This document shows, piece by piece, positions 1-5,198 of a DNA stretch of 5,198 nucleotides. The position numbers and the translations under genes were made by a program. Position 1 is the stretch's first letter. Every line of letters starts with the position of its first letter. A model generated the notes under the pieces. It had not been told where the DNA came from and did no database searches. It saw only the letters and a list, made by a program, of their open reading frames with translations. Source of the DNA: Saprospiraceae bacterium UBA7687 (lineage in GTDB: Bacteria; Bacteroidota; Bacteroidia; Chitinophagales; Saprospiraceae); assembly GCA_002482845.1 (NCBI GenBank), contig DLGT01000144.1, positions 23,833-29,030 of the forward strand, written 5' to 3'.

Positions 1-56
1 TAGAATAGAAGTTTCCTAAACTTTTGATATGGGTTCGATTCCCGTTGAGGCCACCA
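1..56 (+). tRNA. tRNA-Arg (anticodon CCT), 3' part only
   Basis: This is the 3' portion of a tRNA cut by the window edge; about 20 nucleotides at the 5' end are missing. The anticodon stem is GAAGT (8-12) with ACTTT (20-24), around a 7-base loop TTCCTAA. That loop has T33, anticodon CCT at 15-17 and a purine at position 37. A 4-base variable region follows. The T arm is ATGGG / TTCGATT / CCCGT (29-45), the acceptor strand is TGAGGCC (46-52), the discriminator is A53, and CCA is encoded at 54-56. Anticodon CCU reads the arginine codon AGG. Bases 1-7 fit the end of a D arm (A21, GAAT). Isotype rests on the anticodon alone. Confidence 0.93.
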
Positions 57-96
57 AAAAAAAAGACCCGAACATTTAATGTTTCGGGTCTTTTTT
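56..96 (+). terminator. Bidirectional intrinsic terminator after tRNA-Arg
   Basis: The stem runs from GACCCGAA-CAT (65-75) to ATG-T-TTCGGGTC (79-90), with one bulged T at 82 and a 3-base loop. A run of six T follows on the + strand. Nine A (56-64) precede the stem, so the - strand also reads as a hairpin followed by T9. It directly abuts the tRNA CCA end, and it could also stop transcripts of the convergent - strand gene that ends at 273. Confidence 0.9.
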
Positions 97-176
97 GTTA
101 TTTTAAGAATACTTGAGTACATTCTGAAAAGTCCTTAGCTCCAATAACAGAGAAAACTCTATTTTTTTTACTGGAT

Positions 177-228
177 TGATAATCAGACGTTTCCCTTTAG
201 GGATTGGGTAAAAAACGTCTTATTATCA
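177..228. other. Long imperfect inverted repeat between convergent genes
   Basis: Bases 177-192 pair with 213-228 over 16 positions with a single mismatch (C184/T221). The 20-base loop contains a further small TCCC-TTTA-GGGA hairpin. It lies 44 bases past the stop codon of the - strand gene. Neither side has an adjacent T-run, so it is not a standard intrinsic terminator. It may cap or protect the 3' end of that mRNA, or be a dispersed palindromic repeat; the window alone cannot tell. The rest of 97-272 shows no gene. Confidence 0.6.
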
Positions 229-272
229 TTCGATTTACGTTTTCAGAGTGGGCTCATACTTTCCTATTTGCG

Positions 273-2753
273 TTATTCAGCTGTAATATTGATCTTTTTT
301 GTAATGACACCTTGTGTGGTGACTACTTGTAAAAGATAGATTCCTGTAGCATAATTCTTGGTATTAATAGACACAGATTGCTGATCAAGATTTGCCACCT
401 GACCTACCATGTTACCAAACATGTCTACCATCTTATAAGCTTTGATGGTATTTCTACCATTAAAATGAAGATTTACATATTCTTTAGCAGGATTCGGGAA
501 AGCCAATAATTTATCTTCTGAAGGCACAGGTGTGGTTTTCTTATTATTGATTCTAATGTCTACATATGTATCAGGCAAGATAAACTTCTCACCTGCGGCA
601 TCTTCCATTTCTATATTATTAGTGGCAATTCTTCGAGTGACAAATCCATCTTCACTTCTAATACCTTCTACTTCGTCAACTACAATTGATAAAATTTGAC
701 CAATGATTCCATTCCCACTAGTTCCTGTAGGTTTAATTCCTTCAACTTCATCAACTACTATACTTCCTAAACGTGTAAACGCAGCATGAAGTGTACCAGC
801 AGTTGGTTGTTTAACCATTTGTAAAGTAGGGCTTGCTGTAGCAAACCATCCATCTTTATAAAAATAACCCGTCAAACTCGCACTATCAATTAAAGAAGGT
901 GAAAAGTTCAAACCAAAAGCTAGTCCGAAAATGTCAACCACAGGCTTTGTTTCCGTCCCAATCACTACATCCAAAATCAACAAATCACCCGAGTCCAGTT
1001 CTGTACTATTTGGGATAAGCATAAAAGGATAATCCTTAATGCCTAACACTTCAGTAGGAACTAAGTTATGTATAGCTGCATAATATTCGGATATAGCCAT
1101 GGTGTCAGACGCTGTCAAAATACCATCTCCATTGGCATCGATATGCTTTGTATCACTACCATTAGGTTGATGTACATTCCATGAATCACTATGCTGACCA
1201 GCTCGGTAAGAATAAGGCAAATCATCTCTTGATGCACCTGTAAGCCCCATGTATCTACCCAATGACAACAAATCTGTGACAGAAACACGTCCATCTCCAT
1301 TCAAGTCACCAGCCCAAACACAATCTCTACCCACACATTTACAAAGCGTATCTTGATCACTGTCTACTACATTAATATACAATTTATATAAAAGACATGG
1401 ATTATTTTCTATACAATATTCCACTGAAATTTCATCTGCGCCATAATAATTTTGATCAGGCGTATAAAGTATCATTGCCTTTGTAGTGAGTTGATTACAA
1501 TTTTCTTCGATAGATGTACTATCATTAAATATTTCAACTGTACCAAACGAAGGCGCGTCTACTAATTGAAATGAATATCCACTGACAGGGACATCATATT
1601 CTAAGGCCAAACTAGTATTTTTATCCGTATTGAACGTGTATTCAATATCACTTTGTGGTTGAAAATTACCAATAACGATTTTAATTTTACCAGTGTACTT
1701 ATTGTTAGCACCATAATTTACCGTGTAAGTAAAATTCTTTTCACCAGAAAAATTGGCAGGTGGTGTGTAAGTAAATATACCTAGTGTATCGCGAACCAAA
1801 GCAGATGAATAAGCAGAAATAGGAAACTTACTGTTCAAATCATTTGCAAAAACATTAAACGTAATTGGCGTATTTTTTGGTGTGTAAAATTTATCATCCC
1901 TAACAGTACTATTATTGTGTGGAATATTGATTAGTTTTATAATAACCAACCTACTATTTCCATCTTCATCAGAAAATAAAAAACTGTCTGTACCAGTCGT
2001 TCCTTCATTGGGTTCATAATAGTAAACCATATCATGAAGTTGTGTTAAGATACCCTTTTCAGCTAGATTTGACTCATCTAATGCAAACCCAGTAAATGGC
2101 AAAATTATATACTGAGCACTTGTATTTAATAAAGTGTAACGTAAGGTATCATTTGCTAATGCATCATCATCTTCATGCAAAATATAAATAACTGAATTTG
2201 CTTTCGCACCTAATGAATCACTTACACTGTAAACAATATAATCGCTTTTCAATTCTGCACTCGGTGTGTAAGTAACTACATCATTTTCATAAGTAGCATT
2301 TCCATATTGAACTTGACTAACACCATTTAAAGTTAAACCTGAAGTGGTCGACTCATCATTTAGCAATGGATTGATTATTACAGGCGTATCGTCTGAGATT
2401 GTAACAAAATCTGGCCTTGCTTTAATTTTTGATGCAACGAAATTTATTTGATATATTGTATATTTTACTTTAAATCCTGCAAGAACGAATTCAACAATAA
2501 CACTGCCAGATACCAATTCAACAGAATCTGTATTTATTTCTATAGCATATTTGTTGTTTCCAATATTTACCGAATTTACATTAACCCCTAACGAAGGCGT
2601 TATACTCAAACCCACAACAGAATATATGGTATCATAATAATTCTCACCGGGGGAAAGAGAGATATTAACTTCACCAGGATTGTTTTGAGCAGTCAACCTG
2701 GGGGAAGGCAACAATGCACAAATGGTTAAAAATAAGATGTATATGTATTTCAT
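273..2753 (-). CDS. Secreted multidomain protein: Ig-like repeats, dockerin-like, cohesin-like, T9SS sorting domain
   Basis: 826 residues, complete. Residues 1-23 are a signal peptide (MKYIYILFLT..., cut likely after TAQ). After an N-terminal beta-rich stretch come about four Ig/cadherin-like modules of the Big_9 type (roughly 112-192, 194-277, 283-362, 366-463). They are marked by phrases such as NPLLNDES, VFANDLNS, FTYTPPANFSG and YTPDQNYYGADEISV. Cysteines 419, 447, 453, 471, 473 and 478 cluster just before a dockerin-like region with two calcium loops of DxNxDG type: D483/N485/D487/D494 and D539/N541/D543/D550. A cohesin-like beta domain spans about 573-735. A C-terminal type A T9SS sorting domain (about 746-824, FPNPAKEYVNL ... 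ATGIYLLQV) implies export through the outer membrane and surface attachment or release. Adhesion or matrix function is an inference; no catalytic domain is visible. The ATG at 2753 fits the signal peptide; no Shine-Dalgarno is present, as is usual in this phylum. Confidence 0.93.
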   Translation of the reverse strand: MKYIYILFLTICALLPSPRLTAQNNPGEVNISLSPGENYYDTIYSVVGLSITPSLGVNVNSVNIGNNKYAIEINTDSVELVSGSVIVEFVLAGFKVKYTIYQINFVASKIKARPDFVTISDDTPVIINPLLNDESTTSGLTLNGVSQVQYGNATYENDVVTYTPSAELKSDYIVYSVSDSLGAKANSVIYILHEDDDALANDTLRYTLLNTSAQYIILPFTGFALDESNLAEKGILTQLHDMVYYYEPNEGTTGTDSFLFSDEDGNSRLVIIKLINIPHNNSTVRDDKFYTPKNTPITFNVFANDLNSKFPISAYSSALVRDTLGIFTYTPPANFSGEKNFTYTVNYGANNKYTGKIKIVIGNFQPQSDIEYTFNTDKNTSLALEYDVPVSGYSFQLVDAPSFGTVEIFNDSTSIEENCNQLTTKAMILYTPDQNYYGADEISVEYCIENNPCLLYKLYINVVDSDQDTLCKCVGRDCVWAGDLNGDGRVSVTDLLSLGRYMGLTGASRDDLPYSYRAGQHSDSWNVHQPNGSDTKHIDANGDGILTASDTMAISEYYAAIHNLVPTEVLGIKDYPFMLIPNSTELDSGDLLILDVVIGTETKPVVDIFGLAFGLNFSPSLIDSASLTGYFYKDGWFATASPTLQMVKQPTAGTLHAAFTRLGSIVVDEVEGIKPTGTSGNGIIGQILSIVVDEVEGIRSEDGFVTRRIATNNIEMEDAAGEKFILPDTYVDIRINNKKTTPVPSEDKLLAFPNPAKEYVNLHFNGRNTIKAYKMVDMFGNMVGQVANLDQQSVSINTKNYATGIYLLQVVTTQGVITKKINITAE
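660..764 (-). repeat. Duplicated 10-residue segment within the cohesin-like domain
   Basis: The peptide SIVVDEVEGI occurs twice, at residues 664-673 (bases 735-764) and 689-698 (bases 660-689), exactly 25 codons apart. By hand the two 30-base copies match at 23 positions, and all seven differences are synonymous, including a TCA/AGT serine switch. The second copy sits after the SGNGIIGQI phrase, where cohesin-like domains of this family normally carry such a strand. The first therefore looks like the extra copy. Confidence 0.85.
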
Positions 2754-2803
2754 GGGTTCGTCTTAGGGAGACAATACTCCTATTATGGTTAAAAATTCAA
2801 CCA

Positions 2804-2835
2804 CAAAGTAAAGCAATAAAATGTAAACCAACAAA
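2804..2835 (-). promoter_or_regulatory. Candidate Bacteroidota-type promoter of the secreted-protein gene
   Basis: Read on the - strand, TTTG (2835-2832) is followed after 20 bases by TTACTTTG (2811-2804). The second element differs from the TAnnTTTG consensus at one position. The spacing fits the -33/-7 pair of Bacteroidota primary-sigma promoters. Transcription would start near 2797, giving a leader of about 45 bases. In DNA this AT-rich, chance matches are common. Confidence 0.45.
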
Positions 2836-3256
2836 TATATTTACATTTTTATCATAATTTTTTTATTAATATTTTAGATTCTAACTTTCAATGATTTGAA
2901 TATATTGATAATGTAGTTCTTACAAATTACATATTAATATCATATAAAAGAGATTAAAAGTTTTAAATAGTCAATATATAAATATATAATTCATTCATTA
3001 TTGATATAAAATACATAATATAAAAATATAATACATAAATCTTCACTTTTCAATTCACTTAGATTAAATCAAACCGTAATCAATTTATTAAGATTTCACA
3101 AAATAATTAAATTCATTTATTAAACAATATCTAACAAAAGTAATATATTTGTATTTTATATGGATCTTATAATAATTCAGATAAAACAATAAAATGTGCA
3201 ACTAAAACTAAAGTAAATGAAGATTCATAAATGTAAGAATTAGGAAATTTATGTAT

Positions 3257-3264
3257 TATTTTTG
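3257..3264 (+). promoter_or_regulatory. Candidate -7 element for the helical-protein gene
   Basis: TATTTTTG matches the Bacteroidota TAnnTTTG consensus exactly. It would give a leader of about 110 bases before the ATG at 3382. No TTTG is found about 20 bases upstream. A second exact match (TATATTTG, 3144-3151) lies further up, also without a -33 partner. Support is therefore weak. Confidence 0.25.
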
Positions 3265-3381
3265 AAACATTTTTGGTTATTAGTTGGCTACAAAATTAAA
3301 AATTTACTTAAAATAAATACCGAATTTATAAAAGAATACCCAGCTTGATATAAAGAATTTATTTACAAATGACATACAAAA

Positions 3382-4830
3382 ATGAAAGATAGAAAAATAA
3401 CAGCTGCATTAATACAACTATCTGTTTATGAGTTAAATAGCTTTAATAAATATGTTAACTCTCCCTACTTTAATGTTAATGAAAGTATTTCAAAATACCT
3501 AGAATTAATCTTAGATTGGATCAAAAAAGGAAATACGAATGATGATGTTCCAAATGAAGAATTATGGAATAAGGTCTATGGCGATATACCTTATCAGAAC
3601 CAAAAGTTCTTAAAATTAAACTCTGATTTGGTCAAACTATTAGAAGATTTCCTAGCACAACAAGAATATGATCATATGCTCAGTTTGAGAACAAATCTAA
3701 AATTAGAAGGTGTGAGAAAACGTGGCATAGAAAAACTATATAATGGCATTATAGGTGAACTAGAAAGACTCGAAAAGATGGAGGTAAACCAATCTGTAGA
3801 ATATTATTACACCAAATATCAAATAGAAAGAGGCTTATTTAACCTTAAAACAGAAAATGAGAAAAAAAATGCCAAATTTGAAATTGAAACAGAACTTAAC
3901 ATAAATAAAATCTCTGAAAACCTTGATTACTTCTATATTGCAGAAAAACTACGTCTTTATTGCACTTTACTAACATGGAAAAAAATGTACCATCTTGACA
4001 TGGAAATGGAAAACATGGCCTGGGTTATTGAAAATGCAAATAATGAAAAATATATTCAAATACCTCCAATTCAACTGTATAATAAGATGAAATCTACATA
4101 TATTGAAGGTGAAAATACAAATCATTATTTTGAGCTTCGACAGATGATGAAAAAATACATTCATTTTTTTCCAAAAGAGGAAGTAAAAGAGATTTACGCA
4201 ACAGCAATTAGTTATTGTATAAATAAGGTAAATAAAGGTGACACCAGTTTTCATAGGGAAAATTTCGACCTTTATAAAGAGACTATAGATAATGAAATTT
4301 TTATTAGTAATAATGAAATTTCTGTATCAAACTTTAGGAATATAGTACCGATTGCATTGCGGGTAGGAGAATTTGATTGGGCAGAAAACTTTATTTTTGA
4401 ATATTCTAAATATATAGATGAAAAATACAGAGCCAATGCAGTAGAATTTAGTTTAGCAAGGTTAGAATTTTATAGAAAAGATTTCAATAAAGTATTAGAC
4501 CATTTAAATCGTGTCAATTATGAAGATGTTTGGTACAATTTAAATGCAAAAAGTATTTTATTACTTGCATATTATGAATTAGATGAGCTAGACGCTCTTG
4601 AATCTTTACTTCAAGCTTTCAAAATGTATATCCGTAGAGAAAAATCACTTACCAATGACAGAAAAGTACACTACCTTAATTTGATAAAATTCACCCTTAA
4701 TCTTATGAAACTAACGTACAAAGATAAAGACAAACTTACCAAACTAAAAACAGAAATTACGAACACTAAAGGTGTGGTGTCAAAACCATGGTTATTAGAA
4801 AAAATAGACATCCTTCTGAACAAAAAATAG
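3382..4830 (+). CDS. Uncharacterised all-helical (TPR-like) protein, Bacteroidota family
   Basis: 482 residues, complete, cytoplasmic by sequence: no signal peptide or membrane segment. I recognise the pattern of an unnamed Bacteroidota family, often hypothetical in annotations. The N-terminal signature is L..LS..E...F..Y..SPYFN (residues about 10-31), then a helical segment of F.KL..DL..LLEDFLA type (76-92). The C-terminal half has TPR-like helix pairs: ALRVGEFDWAENFIFEYSKYI (325-345), ARLEFYRKDFNKVLDHLNRV (359-378) and LLLAYYELDELDALESLLQAFKMYIRR (393-419). The sequence is rich in Lys, Glu, Asn and Tyr, and no catalytic motif is visible. Such helical repeats usually mediate protein contacts, but no partner is suggested by the neighbours. 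The ATG at 3382 lies in an A-rich context without Shine-Dalgarno and places the family signature at the normal N-terminus. An out-of-frame ATG at 3369 opens only a seven-codon frame that stops within this start region. Confidence 0.88.
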   Translation: MKDRKITAALIQLSVYELNSFNKYVNSPYFNVNESISKYLELILDWIKKGNTNDDVPNEELWNKVYGDIPYQNQKFLKLNSDLVKLLEDFLAQQEYDHMLSLRTNLKLEGVRKRGIEKLYNGIIGELERLEKMEVNQSVEYYYTKYQIERGLFNLKTENEKKNAKFEIETELNINKISENLDYFYIAEKLRLYCTLLTWKKMYHLDMEMENMAWVIENANNEKYIQIPPIQLYNKMKSTYIEGENTNHYFELRQMMKKYIHFFPKEEVKEIYATAISYCINKVNKGDTSFHRENFDLYKETIDNEIFISNNEISVSNFRNIVPIALRVGEFDWAENFIFEYSKYIDEKYRANAVEFSLARLEFYRKDFNKVLDHLNRVNYEDVWYNLNAKSILLLAYYELDELDALESLLQAFKMYIRREKSLTNDRKVHYLNLIKFTLNLMKLTYKDKDKLTKLKTEITNTKGVVSKPWLLEKIDILLNKK

Positions 4831-4884
4831 AAAAAAGTGCCCGAATCAGTTTATTTTGCAATAAAAAGTGAGATATCCGGGCAC
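4831..4884 (-). terminator. Intrinsic-terminator-like hairpin of the candidate - strand RNA
   Basis: On the - strand GTGCCCG (4884-4878) pairs with CGGGCAC (4843-4837), followed at once by six T and, after CTA, another T-run. The 34-base interior folds into TTTATT-GCAA-AATAAA (4865-4850), whose loop is a GNRA tetraloop only on the - strand. On the + strand no T-run follows, so it is not an ordinary terminator for the gene ending at 4830. The T-run sequence overlaps or abuts the last codons of that gene. The large interior is atypical. Confidence 0.65.
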
Positions 4885-5040
4885 AGGGTCCATGGGAATC
4901 TGGATCATCCTCGGCCTTAGTCTAATGGCCGACAATTATGGGATTATAATGGATGACTGAACAAAAGAATGTTTTGGGGGAAACAGTAATTCGCTTTCAG
5001 CCAACTAAATGATCATCATGATGAATCCAAATAGTGTGCC
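4880..5040 (-). ncRNA. Candidate structured small RNA, family unassigned
   Basis: This is a GC-rich island in AT-rich DNA: by hand count 32 of 55 bases at 4878-4932 are G or C. On the - strand, GGCACA (5040-5035) pairs with TGTGCC (4885-4880). Bases 5032-5020 pair with 4909-4898 over 12 pairs with one bulge, one pair being a wobble that exists only on this strand. Inside lie hairpins TCGGCC/GGCCGA (4932-4911), ATTAT/ATAAT (4950-4935) and CAAAA/TTTTG (4976-4962). TTCAG/CTGAA (4961-4957 with 5000-4996) encloses the last one. The terminator-like hairpin at 4831-4884 follows. The 5' end is unknown: TTTG, 22 bases, TTTATTTG (5143-5110) is a weak promoter match that would start the RNA near 5103. 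No open frame longer than about 20 codons fits. A 6S-like regulator is one possibility, not shown. Confidence 0.5.
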
Positions 5041-5140
5041 AAAATAAAAATGAACTGAAAGGGAGATAAATTTTGATGCTGAATAGAATAACTGTAGTCA
5101 ATTGTGTTGCAAATAAATATAGCATAATTCACTTATGGAC

Positions 5141-5171
5141 AAAAAAAAAGAGATCATTTCTGATCTCTTTT
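5141..5171 (-). terminator. Intrinsic terminator of the - strand tRNA
   Basis: On the - strand the 11-base arm AAAAGAGATCA (5171-5161) pairs perfectly with TGATCTCTTTT (5156-5146) around a GAAA tetraloop. The T-run formed by 5149-5141 continues past the stem. It starts two bases past the tRNA discriminator, so the tRNA is the last gene of its transcript. Confidence 0.92.
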
Positions 5172-5173
5172 AG

Positions 5174-5198
5174 CAGCCCGTAGGGGAATCGAACCCCT
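5174..5198 (-). tRNA. tRNA 3' end, isotype undetermined
   Basis: On the - strand the T arm reads AGGGG / TTCGATT / CCCCT (5198-5182), then the acceptor strand ACGGGCT (5181-5175) and discriminator G (5174). The matching 5' acceptor would be AGCCCGT. The next bases are CTA, so CCA is not encoded, unlike the tRNA-Arg at the other end of the window. The anticodon lies outside the window, so no amino acid can be assigned. Confidence 0.88.

Larger units (their letters stand above)
2754..3381. other. AT-rich divergent intergenic spacer
   Basis: This is 628 bases between two divergently transcribed genes, composed mostly of A and T with many short runs. No open reading frame of note, tRNA, clear terminator or GC-rich structured island was seen. 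Apart from the candidate promoters near each end, the central part (about 2880-3240) holds nothing I can name. ATACATAA occurs twice, 20 bases apart (3011 and 3031), in low-complexity sequence. Confidence 0.7.

Noticed and set aside
149..169. AGAG-AAAA-CTCT hairpin followed by T8, terminator-like on the + strand.
   Set aside because: The stem is only four base pairs, and a much stronger terminator already lies at 56-96.
1115..1300. Sixty-one-codon frame inside the secreted-protein gene, same strand, different frame.
   Set aside because: It overlaps the dockerin-like coding sequence, which is clearly the true frame, and shows no recognisable features.
273..2753. Reading the secreted protein as a cellulosomal scaffold or polysaccharide-degrading enzyme.
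   Set aside because: No catalytic or carbohydrate-binding domain is visible. The single dockerin-like and cohesin-like modules, in tandem with a T9SS tail, fit a surface or adhesion protein better.
2814..3197. Eleven-base direct repeat CAATAAAATGT at 2814-2824 and 3187-3197.
   Set aside because: It is in very AT-rich DNA, where such matches arise by chance, and nothing ties the two copies to a shared regulator.
3970..4254. Ninety-four-codon antisense frame, rich in Phe, Ile and Cys.
   Set aside because: It is antisense to a conserved family protein. Its hydrophobic, cysteine-rich look is a by-product of the Lys/Glu/Asn-rich opposite strand.
4892..4960. Short + strand frame MGIWIILGLSLMADNYGIIMDD, resembling a hydrophobic type I toxin peptide.
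   Set aside because: It lies wholly within the base-paired island, whose hairpins explain the sequence. It has no ribosome-binding or promoter support and is only 22 codons. The terminators on both sides point to - strand transcription.
4872..4983. Resemblance to bacterial RNase P RNA (TCCGGGCACAGGG, and later GGGGGAAAC).
   Set aside because: The CGGGCAC part belongs to a hairpin with GTGCCCG. The conserved 3' partner elements of RNase P RNA are absent, and the region is too short.

Overview
The window looks like chromosomal DNA from a Bacteroidota bacterium, most likely of the Saprospiria (Lewinella/Saprospiraceae-like) group. Three things point there. One gene ends in a type IX secretion (T9SS) sorting domain. 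The same protein carries the dockerin-like plus cohesin-like pair common in Saprospiraceae surface proteins. A second gene belongs to a helical family seen in Bacteroidota. Start codons lack Shine-Dalgarno sequences, and candidate promoters resemble the Bacteroidota TTTG / TAnnTTTG type. The genus is not determined.

Layout. Bases 1-56 are the 3' part of a tRNA-Arg (anticodon CCT, + strand), followed by a strong hairpin terminator with A- and T-runs on its two sides. Bases 97-272 hold a long imperfect inverted repeat but no gene. Bases 273-2753 (- strand) encode an 826-residue secreted, multidomain T9SS protein. A 628-base, very AT-rich spacer (2754-3381) carries the divergent promoter regions. 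Bases 3382-4830 (+ strand) encode a 482-residue all-helical protein of unknown function.

From 4831 to 5140 there is no convincing protein gene. It contains a GC-rich island that folds well, ending on the - strand in an intrinsic-terminator-like hairpin followed by a T-run. I read this as a candidate stand-alone - strand small RNA. It is the most interesting item here, and I could not assign it to a known family. Bases 5141-5171 are the terminator of a - strand tRNA whose 3' end fills 5174-5198.

The genes do not form an operon. The two proteins are divergently transcribed and share no evident pathway. The tRNA-Arg converges on the secreted-protein gene, and the helical-protein gene converges on the candidate RNA. 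No mobile element, CRISPR array or phage gene was seen.
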